Positions 20,281-31,700 of a stretch of 64,000 bases of DNA are shown here, piece by piece. Source of the stretch: Steinernema hermaphroditum (taxonomy: Eukaryota; Nematoda; Chromadorea; Rhabditida; Steinernematidae). Below the pieces are notes generated by a model. That model saw only the letters and a program-made list of their open reading frames with translations. It had not been told where the DNA came from and made no database searches. How positions within the stretch are numbered: position 1 is the first letter of the stretch; every line of letters starts with the position of its first letter. The stretch lies in the NCBI GenBank assembly GCA_030435675.1, contig CM059623.1, positions 14,168,092 through 14,232,091 on the forward strand. The letters run 5' to 3'. A program made the translations under genes and the position numbers.

Positions 20281-20784
20281 GTTTAATCGACCGAGATAGA
20301 GGATTACATCAGTTTGGAGGAACATTGCAGAGGGGGAGAGCTGATAAGTACGAACGGATATACCGGTGTACAATAGGTAGAGTTTATGGGCTCTGCTGTG
20401 CAGGCGAGATAGGAATGAAGGAACACGGCGTGATCAAACAGAACGTTTATTGACGGCCCCGACACAAAACCAACTCTCCCTTGCTAACCCGCACTCGGTC
20501 TATATAAATACATACATGAGCTTTCTAGAATGTCTAGACAGCTAAAAGGGTAACTGAGGACAGCGTAGACGGGGTTCTCGGCTTACAAGAGCAGTCTTCG
20601 ATTTGGCTCTCACATTCAATCGCGAAACACTAAGAGATTAATTTTATTTTCCGTTCCCGAGTGAACGTATGATTAATTTAACTCGGGGTATCGCGTTTTT
20701 TCGATCATTCACTGCAATGCGTTCACACAAAAGCTTCTCAATTCAAACAGAGCCCTGTTTCACACAGATCCATTTCGCGGGCAA

Positions 20785-21717
20785 ATGAACCTCCTTCCTC
20801 TCGCGTTCTACGAGTCCGTGTGCTGGACGGGATGCATCACACGTAGCAGCATGCTTCCCATGCTGTTCGTGGATGCCAAGTGCCTATCCGGCAAATTCGG
20901 CGCTATCGCACAACGCATGCTGAACAACTGCTGTGACTATACGATAGCCGTTAGAAACAGTCGACTAATAAACGGGGAGATGTGGAATTTTGGGACACTT
21001 CTGTCGGACGCCGGCATTGTCGAAAAGGAGAATTATGTATACGAAGTTGCTATTAACATCTATGACGACAGCGGTGACGGTGTGACCCGAGCAGAGCTTG
21101 ATCGGATACGATACAAGAATGCACTCTATAGTTTAGTGGCAAAGGAGACTACGGTAAGCAAAAAATGGATAGATTGGGCGTGCTCATGCAGGAGACTGGC
21201 AAGCCTGGTGATTTTCGTAGGCCTCGAAAACGCTTCGTTTGCCCTTTGTAAGAAGCTAATTGAAGAAGGGAACCTCATGGAGCTTTCCTTCCAAGAGGAA
21301 GCGTGTGACCAGCGATCCGTAGAACTGATGAAAGCTGCACTTATTCAGAAAAGATTCAAATCTCTGCGTGTTCATGACATCGGCGTCCTTGAAGAACTCT
21401 TTAAGTTTTGGTCAAAAAACAGGAAAAGACTCAGCGGAAAGGATCTGTTCTTTGACTGTGTGCAGGCTGCTCAGCTTCTGAAAGGGAAGTTGGAGCTCTG
21501 CCGGAAGGGAGAGTTCGATTCTATTGGGAGGCACTTCTTCTACTTTCCTCGCACTACATTTGCAGTTCCATCGAGGCCATACAGGCTGAAATATCCCGGA
21601 AGTGAAGCTGGTACAAATGATGCGTATGTGTTTTTTGAGTGTCAATTGAAGCCCCTTGCCGAAAACGACTTGTGCTATTTTGAAAGAGCGCCACAGGTCG
21701 GAATTTTGTTTACGTAA
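20785..21717 (+). CDS. FYESVFW-family protein, copy 3 (divergent)
   Basis: An intronless gene of 310 residues starting MNLLPLAFYESVCWTGCI and ending ERAPQVGILFT. It is the most diverged intact copy but keeps the landmarks TTVSKKWIDWAC, CKKLIEEGNLMEL, FWSKNRKRLSGKDLFF, SIGRHFFYFPRTTF and YRLKYPGSEA. An uninterrupted frame at this divergence argues that it has been kept under selection. Unlike copies 1 and 2 it is on the plus strand. Function unknown. Confidence 0.72.
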   Translation: MNLLPLAFYESVCWTGCITRSSMLPMLFVDAKCLSGKFGAIAQRMLNNCCDYTIAVRNSRLINGEMWNFGTLLSDAGIVEKENYVYEVAINIYDDSGDGVTRAELDRIRYKNALYSLVAKETTVSKKWIDWACSCRRLASLVIFVGLENASFALCKKLIEEGNLMELSFQEEACDQRSVELMKAALIQKRFKSLRVHDIGVLEELFKFWSKNRKRLSGKDLFFDCVQAAQLLKGKLELCRKGEFDSIGRHFFYFPRTTFAVPSRPYRLKYPGSEAGTNDAYVFFECQLKPLAENDLCYFERAPQVGILFT

Positions 21718-21984
21718 TGCAGTGGTACTTGGTCGCGCTGGAATTAAATGATTACATGCTTTGCATTTACAATTGCCGTTTACAAGAATCGTCAGCATGA
21801 GACTAGAAAGCATAGACTGTAGACGCTAGACACAAACAGGTCGGAGCCGATTTGACCAATCTCATTCAATCGTTTGACCCTTTCGAGAGAGGTCGATACC
21901 ACGGAACTCTCCATTCACCAGATGTCGTGTTCCATGTGAGTTCTTTTTCTCCGCTTTCCTTCTAAGATCGTCGTTTTCAGAGCG

Positions 21985-22188
21985 ATGTTTGCCGCCTTCT
22001 ACGGGGAGCTCGGAGTCGCCGCCCTCTTGATCGTCGCTCTGGTCATCATCCTCTTCGTCGAGCGCGCCGTCGTCAAATGGGTGCTGGGTGGACGAAAACA
22101 GCAGCCGTATAAGCCCCTTCCCACTGAACCTGCGCCTGGAGTCAGCGACAAGGACAGTCCTGCGCCCTCTACTAACCAACCCGCGTGA
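21985..22188 (+). CDS. Small single-pass membrane protein
   Basis: A 67-codon frame begins MFAAFYGELGV and contains one strong membrane helix (VAALLIVALVIILFVERAVV). A basic, Pro-rich tail (GRKQQPYKPLPTEPAP) presumably faces the cytosol. A TCGTTTTCAG acceptor ends 4 nt before the ATG, as expected for trans-splicing, and AATAAA follows at about 22203. The family is not recognised. It lies 374 nt upstream of dynein intermediate chain on the same strand. Confidence 0.6.
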   Translation: MFAAFYGELGVAALLIVALVIILFVERAVVKWVLGGRKQQPYKPLPTEPAPGVSDKDSPAPSTNQPA

Positions 22189-22562
22189 CTTCCCAATCAC
22201 GAAATAAACTGATTTTGTATTTCTGTGTTGATTTTGGTTCACCTTTGGTTGCTCGCCGGGGAAAATTGTACTCGGTACAGTACGGTAGCGGGGCGGGATC
22301 CCTACGGGAAGACCTTGAATTTGGTCTACAGAAGTTTGCTCCAGCATTTCGCTCGCGGAAATGTTTCTCCCGTTTGGCTCGGTTATTTGCTTGCTGAACT
22401 TGTTTCGCTGGAGCGTGTTTCCATCGCTCCTTGTCATTGCTGAGGGCAGCGACATTTTGGTAATCACCTGAATGCGCGTTTCTCGTGTCGGAAACATCCT
22501 TTGTCCTCGTGAAGTCGTGTAAATTCCATTTCTTGTTCATTCAGCTCTTTTCCTTTTTAGCC
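22189..22562. other. Spacer between the small membrane protein gene and dynein intermediate chain
   Basis: It carries the polyadenylation signal of the upstream gene. It ends in a pyrimidine-rich acceptor (CTCTTTTCCTTTTTAG) 2 nt before the next ATG. The open frames on either strand look like chance. Confidence 0.4.
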
Positions 22563-24903
22563 ATGAACGTGAACGATCGCCAGGCGGAACTATTGCGCAA
22601 ACGACAGCTGCTGGCTCAGATACGCGCTGAGAAGAAAGCTTCTGATGAAGCTCGGCAAGCTACGCCGCCTCCGCCGGAAGTTCCTTCGCTCGGTAAGGTT
22701 TTCTCCCAACACTTGGTGGCTTAGTCTTGGATGTTTGTGTCCGATTTTGAGAAAGTTATTGCAACCGTTCCAATTCTCCTTGTTGTTTGGAATGGGCTGG
22801 GTTTGATTTGCAACAGCAGACAGCTGCCCTATAAGGTTATTCTACCCGTTCAAGAAATGTTAAGCGGTTGCAATCCAAACCCATCAAAATAACCGGCGCA
22901 CTACGCTCGAGTATCCGTAATGTTATACAATTAACAAAAATATAAACAACTTGGAGATAGTGACTAATTTCTGTATTTTCAGATGGCACTCTCGATGTGG
23001 ACGATCTCATTTCATCCATTGAGCCTAGCGAGTCTTCAACAACCGTCGCAGAGAGCCTTGAAGTTTCAACCCTCTCAGAAATGGTCACAGCAGTGGAAGC
23101 GCCACTTGCTCCTGCTCCTCAAGTTGAAACACTTGAAATCTCCACACAGACCAAAGAGATTGTTAGTCCATGGGGCTGTTTGAATAGAAATAAATTTGGG
23201 ACTCATAGGTTGCGTATCCAAGAGAAACGCAAACAGATTTCACATCGAGTGACAGCGAAGAATCGCGCAGAGATGACTCTGAATCCGCAGACGAGAACAC
23301 CGTCCGTCCACGTCGATACCAAGTGAAAATCTCGTTCCAAAGCGAAGAAGATGATCTGTTCGAATTGAGGGTATGCCTTAATTGGGCCGCAAGTGTTAAT
23401 GACACTTTGTGATTCAGATGAAGGCGGGGCAGCCGAAACCAAAATCGCAAGGAGAGGAAGAGAAAGGCGGCAGCGCTGAGCAACACGCTGAGCAGGGCCA
23501 GAAGGCCAATGAACAACTGAGCGACGAGGAAGAGCTCGAAGACCCGTTCAGAGAAGGAGAGCTGAAATTGGCGCTCGAACGGGAGCTGTTCGACAGGAAA
23601 TGGGCCATCGGAAGAATGGTCATGGATATGTGCTACGCCAAGGCGCGCCCCGAACTGATCGCAGTTTCGTACGCAGTAGCCCCACTGACAAGATGTCCGG
23701 AACACCCGGGCGTTGTTGAGGTGTGGAACATCAATAAACGAGGAGGAAAACCTGAGTAAGTGCTCAGCACCCCTTCTCGCTCAACTCACAGTAACTTCTT
23801 GAACTTTCAGGCGCACACTGTTCTCGCCGTCGCCGATTCTGACCGTTCAGTTCGGCCCTGACACCACGAACTTCATTGTCGGCGGCTGCTACAACGGACA
23901 GATCGTCATTTGGGACCTGAGGAAGACCACACAGTCCAATCCTGACCGCAACAGCAGCGTTTCCCAAAAGACGCACGCTGCCCCGGTCAAATGCCTAAAG
24001 GTCATCAGCACTCGTAGCATGGGTATGGCCGTATCGCTGGATTCGCAGAGTCGCGTTTGCATGTGGAACCTGGAGAACCTTGGCGAACCCTTCTACTGGT
24101 CGGTCGTCTCCAAGAGCGAACGATTCGCTGACGTACGTCAATCACCTTCTGTGCTATTGACATCGCCTTTTTGCAGCTTCACGTGACGGTGCTGGCCCAG
24201 ATGACGAACAACTACATGGTGGGTTGTGGGGACGGAAAGGTCGGCAGCGTTGGATTCGCGACAGAGGAGGACACGATCATCAAGACCATAATGGAGCACA
24301 AGTCCGAAGTCACCGCCATTGACATCCACCCAGCGCCGCCATACGCAAGCGGAGGCGATGGCACATGCAACCTCTTCCTCACTGCCTCGCTGGATTACAC
24401 TGTCAGGCTGTCGGATATGAAGCGGAAGCGAACATTGGCCGTTTTCGAAGGACACAACGACTACGTGCTCGACGTGAAGTGGCATCCCACGAAGCCGTCA
24501 ATCTTCGCCTCACTCGACGTCAACGGATGGGTAGACCATGACAAGCATTCTGGTGTGTGACATGGACATTTCAGGTGTACTTGTGGGATATAACTCGCAA
24601 CTGGGATTCGCCGATGTACGAAATGCACCTCTTGAACACGGCCAAGAGGATTATGTGGTCCTTTGACGGTAAGCGATCTCCGCCGCCCTTAGCTATGAGT
24701 AGTGTTTAGGCAAGCAACTTTTTACGGGAGACGGCAGCGGACGTGTGCGAATCTACAACGTCCACGAGAGCATTTGGAAGACAAAAAGCGCCGACTGGAT
24801 GAACGTCGCGGAAACGGCGGAGTTGCTGGCGCACCGCTCGATCAATAATGCACCGAGTGAAGTGCCCCTCGAGGATAATATTTTGGGTGATTTCATGTTT
24901 TAA
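22563..24903 (+). CDS. dyci-1: Cytoplasmic dynein 1 intermediate chain
   Basis: Eight exons (22563-22692, 22983-23161, 23209-23370, 23418-23755, 23811-24132, 24177-24530, 24575-24668, 24710-24903) join in phase to 590 residues. The start NDRQAELLRKRQLLAQIRAE is the conserved N-terminal helix that binds p150-Glued/NudE. Next come a Thr/Glu-rich linker, with ETQTD resembling the light-chain binding TQT motif, and an acidic segment. The C-terminal half is a WD40 propeller (GGCYNGQIVIWDLR, LFLTASLDYTVRLSD, DYVLDVKWHPTKPSIFA, TGDGSGRVRIYNV). It scaffolds dynein heavy and light chains for minus-end transport. Exon 3 starts at 23209 rather than reading through: splicing restores a VAYPRETQTDF stretch whose acidic continuation fits the family. 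Confidence 0.92.
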
Positions 24904-25146
24904 GAAGTAAATTGTTTTGCCGTCCAAGTATTTCTGTCCACGTATATGTCCGTCGGTCATTAAGTCGCTTGACTTCTCTTCTGTTGTATCCGTCGCCTCT
25001 TGGGGCTCATTGTCCTTTGCAGACAGCAGCAGCTTCTTGCCGTCTAGACATGGCTGGCAGGCGTCCCCTCCGCAGTCCTCCGGCATTTGCTGATTCTCCT
25101 CTTTCGAAGCAGGTCGTTCGGGCGGAACTCTTCGCTCGTCGTCTTC

Positions 25147-25464
25147 ATGTCGAAACAGAACCCATCTTCGCAAGGAAACATGACGAAGGAAAAGTCAAAG
25201 GCGCCAGCAGCGGAACAGTCGAAATCCAGGAACACAGAAGACACGCATGACGTGGACAGTGAGGCGCTGGACGTGGAGAAGTTCCTGGAGAATGTGGCGA
25301 ATCTGGAGAGCCAAACGAGGCTCGCGATCACGTATGACCGTGTCGTGATTTTATCCGTTATTCTAATCCTTACGGTTCTGTTCAGAGCACCGGCCTTTTG
25401 TGGGCTAATGGAAATGGCACGGAACTTCGAGCAAAGGAACAGCATACTCGACGATAAAATGTAG
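25147..25464 (+). CDS. Small single-pass membrane protein, unrecognised
   Basis: A 105-codon frame starts MSKQNPSSQGN. The first 60 residues are polar and charged; one hydrophobic helix (VVILSVILILTVLF) follows near residue 73-87, then a short tail ending NSILDDKM. No homologue is recognised. After the TAG, another frame with strongly acidic content runs to about 25607 (SEESDEAAANGNEEK ...), so an extra exon may be missed. The only visible intron linking them would be 20 nt, which is too short to accept. Confidence 0.4.
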   Translation: MSKQNPSSQGNMTKEKSKAPAAEQSKSRNTEDTHDVDSEALDVEKFLENVANLESQTRLAITYDRVVILSVILILTVLFRAPAFCGLMEMARNFEQRNSILDDKM

Positions 25465-25707
25465 GAAATCGAAACGACAGTGAAGAATCCGACGAAGCCG
25501 CTGCCAACGGAAACGAAGAGAAGATCTTGACCTGCAACAGGTCGATGCGGACGGACGAAAATGACTCAGTGGACGAAGAAGCAAAAGGCGAACAAGATCG
25601 GAAGTAGGTTAGGAAAAATAAATTTAAATAAAAGGATGCCGTTTTCTCTATGTAGTACAGTCTCCTCAGTACATGAAACAGTAGAGGATTCGTTTAACGC
25701 ATAATAA

Positions 25708-28700
25708 TTAGAGCAAGAAAATGAGAGAAATGAACACAGAGAAGACAAAGAAGCACACTGCACAAATGCTCTTGACTACGGTAGTCACATAGGGCATCGT
25801 GGTTGGCACTAAGAATTCATCCTCGGCACCGCTTCCTTCCTCAATGGGCGTCGGAGTGGAGAGCTTGTGGCCAGGAACGAAGTAAAGGGCGAACTGGCCA
25901 AGACGACCAGTGGAACGCTTGTTTTGTTGCTCGAGGCGACGGATCCAGAAGTGGAGAAAGAGGGCCGCAATCGTTTGGATCAAGGTCCACTCGCCGAAAC
26001 GCACTGCAACAATTCTGTTCATATGATGAAATATTGGAGGGAACTACCGATTTTGGGTGCTGCCCCAACAGCCGGGGGCAATTCAAAGACGATATCCTGA
26101 AGGAAGATGGCCTGTACGAAGAAGTTGGCGACAATCAGATAGAACGACTGCTCTGAGGTGGGCATCAGGAAGGAGAGAATGTTGAAAAGCATGCAAACAA
26201 CACCGGGAAGGACCAGCGCCACACCGTAGTACAGAGCGATGCGCTTTACTTTGACCCATGTGAGGAGAATTGACCTGAAAGTGGATAGATTCATGATTTG
26301 ATTCATGGATACTTACCATGTCTTGGCCATCTGTGCTCCTTTCGTAGGAGCGTTATATGTGAAGCGACGATCGGCGTAGTAGCTGACGTTGTTGGTGACG
26401 GAAATGAGCTCCCAGTCGGAGATGTGCTTCTTGGCCGACTACAACATGAGATTATGCTTTTAGATAGACTGAGAATCGTTCCCACTTGCGATCCCCAGCC
26501 GAGTAGTACGGTAGGAGGGATGTTATAGTAGACGGAGAGTTGAACTTCTCGCATGGACTGGGCGGTGTAGAGTCGTAGAGCGCAGGATTGCTCGTCGAAT
26601 GGATAGGCGGAGTAGTCGAATTTGCACGCCATCTTGATGGAGAAGGTGGGGTAGATTTCGACTCGAGTTGACTGAAAGGTCGAAGCCATAGAATTACAGA
26701 CACTTCGTGAAGTAAATAAAACAGTCTACACTTTAGTAATCAAAGTCTCTGAAGTTCTGGGACATAGACCAAGTAATCCGATGCCCGAACTACCTGCCCT
26801 TGTTCTCGTTGACCAGCATTAGTAAGTGCCCCTTATCAGCGGTGACATCCCCAAGTTTAGACAAAACCGGTACGGGTGAGTACGTAGTCCACTGGTTTTT
26901 TAGTGCAAGCCTAAGCGAAGCTAGAGTTTGCCTGTAGCCGTGATGGCGTCGACACACCCTGCTTGGTTTAGAGTGAGGCTGAAACCTACTTAAAACCTGT
27001 TGATTTTATGCCTCCAAGTACTTAGCCGTTCCGGTTTTGCTTATACTTGTGGGTGTCACAGACTCATCCCTTTGAGCGTTAAGTGAAAATCAAATATCGT
27101 AAAATAACGAAGATAATAAAGCCCAATTCACATTGCCTACCGCCCCATTCGTTACGGGTTTATGCTTATGTCGTTTTTGAGCCTGCCGTTCTGAGCTTGT
27201 CGGGGCGGGGAAAGGGGTTGAAAGCTTTAAAACTTCGGCATCGCACTTCGAATTAAAGCTAGAAGAAGCAAGTTTTTTGATCATTCAATGAGCGGTCGGT
27301 CAAAAGACAAAACACAAATTTATGTCGCCGACGGCGATAAATTGTTCCCGCCCATTGTACGCTATTGTGTGTTTTTAATTGTGAATAAATCAGTCTTCCT
27401 CTAAGAGAGCTCAACAAGTGGTGCATCGGCCCATCGCTCCCGCTTGCCGCAAGAGCCTCTCTCCGACGTTGTCGCGCCATCGCGACAGTCAAAACATCGT
27501 CGCCATCGAAGACTCGCCGTGCACTATCATTGGCGCCCATCGCCTAACGTGCACTTCGGCACGCCGTCCACCAGCAGTCACAACATCGCCGTAAAACGCT
27601 GCCATAGCGAAAACGGCGATCGCATTGTTCGATTGAGGTGTTTCTGATTAAGTTGTTTCATTTTCGGTTGTCCAGATCGCATTTTCAACCGCCGTGTTGA
27701 GCCATCGACCGCTTTTGGACCCGTTGACTGCCCCATCGCTCGACCTCGCGGACCCATTCCGTTGCCCATCCAGACGCTCAACCAAATCGAGTTCGGCTTC
27801 CCCCGCCATCCTGGACCGTCCAGATCCCCACAAGCGACGACCGTCCTCCACCATCGCAAAGGCGTACTTCACGGACGGCTACCTTCACGAGCAGCGCGAA
27901 TACCGTAACCGTAAGTCCGCACGTCCTCGCTTTGTTGCTTCGCGTCGGCCGCCGCACCAGTGCTCAAGGAGCCCAGCAACTCGCACACTCCGCGAGGAGA
28001 GGACGACATCCAGCAGGCCGGAAGCACGTCGCTCGTCGTCGAGAGGAAGCACTGCCGTGCCGAAGAAGACTGTGCAACCAGCACCGAGTCCGCAGGGCCC
28101 ATTCCAGCCGCTTCCCATTCCAGCCCAGGCAGTCCTCGCTCCCCAGACGACTGACGCCCTGCAGAGAAAAGTAGTGCAGCCGCCTCCAATCCAGCAGGCC
28201 CATCCACAGCTGCCGACAACCGTCCAGGCCGTCCCCGCATTCCAGCCTTACCCGCTGCAGTACGGAACGCCGTACTACCAACCCGCTGTTCATCCCTTCC
28301 AGTCCGCTGCTCAGCCGTACTTCCAGCCGTACTTCCAACCGGCCGTCCAGCAGCAGCCGTTCCTGCCAGCCTCCGTCCACCAGGCCGCCCAGCCCCCTCT
28401 TCAGCAGCCGTTAGCGTACTACATCGTTTCATACCCTCCTCAATAAATCTGTAATCATGTCGGGGTCATATCGGCAGCAGATCGGGTTGACGAGGCAACG
28501 CTTGGAGGCGCAGATCGCGAAGAGCATCGCGTTTAGAGACACGCAGCCATCGCCGGCTTCAACTTCAACACGCCTAGCGGCCACAGACCTCCTCCATCGT
28601 CTGCAGGGCTCCATCACTTCGCTTCGCTCGCTCGACGACAAATGGACGTCGTACATGCAGCACATCACGGATTGCGAACGACGGAAGGACGAGGAAGCTC

Positions 28701-31700
28701 ACTACCTACGCTTCACGACTACCGATGATAACACCGGAGTCGTCAACTTCTTCGAGACGATTGAGGAGGGCGAGGACGCCGTAGCATACCTCAGGGCCAT
28801 CATCAATGAGTGCGACTATCATGCTCCCTCCGGACCCGCCTTGGACACCACATCGGCAGTAGCCCCGCATTTGTCTGGCACCGCGGTATATGGGCACACG
28901 ACTCCCCCGGTTCGTCTACCGAAGATCGAAATTGAGAAGTTCACCGGAGACTGTCGAAGGTGGACAGAATTCTGGGATCTGTTCCACGCTACCGTTGGCA
29001 GCTCCCATCTCGACAATGTTACGAAGTTAAGCTATCTCCGTGGTCTACTCGTGGGAGACGCCTTGGAGGCGATCCGTGGCTTCGCCACAACGTCGGACAA
29101 CTATTCCCTCGTCGTGGACACTCTTCAGCGCCGCTTCGGAAAGCAGAATACCATTCTGCACGCACTCCACGCAGAACTACATGATCTCCCCGCCCCAAAC
29201 GAAAGGGTCCACGAGCTTCGCAAGTTCCTAGAGGCAACACGGCGCCTCTGTCGACAGCTAACCAACATGGGCGCCGATGCGAACCACGTACAGATCATTC
29301 TCATGATCGAGGGCAAGCTCCCGAAGAGCATGTTACTCGAGATCTGCAAGATCAAGCGATCTACCACGGAATGGACCATGGAACAACTTCTGAGTAGCAT
29401 GGAGCAACTCATCGAAATCGAGGAGGAAGTCCTTGCGCGAAAGGGAGACCCAGCAGCCCACCGGAAGGCCTCTTCGATCGCATGCGCGGCCCAAAGTCGG
29501 CCCGAATTTGTGAAGCCAAAACCCAAAACGATGAGATCACCGAGGTCTCCGTGCGTGTTTTGCGCTGGTAGTCATTGGAACTCGGACTGCCCAAACTACC
29601 CCCTCCAGGAACGATTCGCACGTCTACGCGCCCTGAACCTCTGCGCACGCTGTTTCAAGAACGACCACATCGCTTCCGCCTGCCCTAGGAAGAACCCTTG
29701 TTTTCGCTGCAAGAAGGGGGACCACAATGTTGCCCTCTGCCGGCAAACATCCATCGAAGCGAGCGCGATGACCGTTTCTGAGACCAACGATGGAGCTGAT
29801 GGCACTCTCAACCTCGAAGCCGACGCGAGTGAGCAGCGAATGGAAAGCGCCACGCACGCAGTTTTCGCGCAGAAAAACGTCATCCTGATGACTGCAAAGG
29901 GCACGCTCGTGAATCCCCTCGACCATCGTCAGACATATGAGGGTGTCGTCTTTTTCGATCCAGGAAGCGACAAAACATACGTTCTCGAAGATGTGAGTCA
30001 GCGGCTCGGACTCCCCGTCGTTCGCTCCGAGACCCTCAGCGTCAAGAGATTCGGAGCACCTGAGCCACAGAAGGTTACTTCACGAGTAGTAGAGTTGGGA
30101 CTTCAAACAAGGTCCGGCGAGGTCATGACTCTGAGAGCCAACACATCACCGTACGTAACAGGAGCACTCCGCACGATCGATATCGGTTCCCTCAGCAAAC
30201 AACTCCTCAACAATTCGTCCGTCTCGTACATCACGGTACATTCTCAGCGCGCAACCCCAGCAGTCCTAATTGGCATGGACTACTGTTGGAACATCCTGAA
30301 TGCCAAGAGTGAACGTACTCTGCCGTGTGGCTACCGTATCTTTGACTCCCTGATCGGACCTATCTTCACGGGCAGCGAGTCGGAATCGCGCAGTTCGGTT
30401 GACGACGAAGAGTGGGAAACACTCGTTCACAACGCCATATCCACAAGCGATGAGTGCAGCAAACTTTGGGCCCTCGATACAGTCGGTTCATCACCAGATC
30501 CAGAACAAGATGACGACATTGAAGCTCAGAAGTTTTTTGAAAGGACCATCCGGAAAGTAGGAAATCGCTACGAAGTTCAGTTTCCGTTCAAATCAGCGAA
30601 CCCCCAACTGAGCGACAACTACTATCTGTGTTTGGGCCGATTGAAGTCACTCTACAAGCGCCTCAGCAATGAGCACCCGGAACTGCTTCTGCCTTACGAT
30701 TCTGTCATCAAGGATCAGCAGAAAAAAGGAATCGTAGAACTGACAACTGCAGAGCCTGAGGGAGGATTGATTCACTACCTACCTCACCACTTCGTCCACA
30801 ATCCAACAAAACCATCATCAAAGCTGCGTGTTGTCTATGACGGTTCCGCCAAGACGAAAGGCGCATTCAAGAGCATCAACGAATGTCTTCTACAAGGCCC
30901 AGCTCTCATCGCCAATCTAGTCGGTGCCCTCCTCCGTCTGCGACGACCTCCCATTGCGATAGTGACTGACATCGAGAAGGCTTTCCTCCAGATTTTGATT
31001 GCCGCTAAGGATCGGGACCTCTTTCGATTCCTGTGGCTTAAGGATCCTACAAAGCCCCCTACATCGGACAATATCCTCGTCTACCGCTTCTGTCGAGTCC
31101 TGTTCGGAATCATTTGCAGTCCGTTCTTGCTCGCAGCGGTGATCCTCCATCACCTGGGCAAGTACACTCATCCCATTGCCAAAGAGATTGAAACTGGGAT
31201 CTACGTTGACGACGTGCAACTGTCCGCCACCACCGTCGAAGAAGGGAAGGAGAAGTTCCACATCTCACGTCAGATCTTTTCCGAAGCATCAATGGAACTT
31301 CATGGGTTCGCGTCTAATTCCGACGAACTCAATCAGTTCTTCTTGGACAATGGTCAGAAGCCGATCCCCAACCTCATCAAAGTCTTAGGAATCGGTTGGA
31401 ACTTGAAGAATGACAGCCTTCACATTCGGCTCCCGTCTCCGGAGGAATTAGAGTCGTGGACCAAGCGAACCGTCCTTCAAACCATCGCCCGCTTCTACGA
31501 TCCTCTTGGACTCGGATCACCAGCAGCCTTACCGGCGAAACTGTTTCTACAAGAGACATGGTTCCGACAGTGCGGCTGGGACGAAATCCTTAGCCCCGAG
31601 CTGCAGATGATTTTCAACGACATCATCAAAGACTGGCATGCTGTTGAGGAGTTCTCAATTCCCCGAAAAATGTTTCCCAACGCCAACCTCATCTCTCGCA

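Larger units (their letters stand above)
20007..20784. other. Intergenic region with FYESVFW 5' flanks, a hairpin and a MITE relic
   Basis: It contains the conserved upstream flank of copy 2 (20007-20110), the inverted repeat at 20126-20174 and a decayed MITE piece (20197-20280). Otherwise nothing coding. Confidence 0.4.

Noticed and set aside
24910..25173. Minus-strand acidic frame (ERPASKEENQQMPEDCGG ...) between dynein intermediate chain and the small membrane protein
   Set aside because: Protein-like composition, but no start, splice partner or recognisable domain, and it overlaps the 3' end of a firm plus-strand gene.
27869..28432. 187-codon frame on the minus strand of the retroelement leader
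   Set aside because: Gly/Ala/Arg-rich complement of a Pro/Gln-rich frame; no domain, and the plus-strand ORF is better placed before gag.
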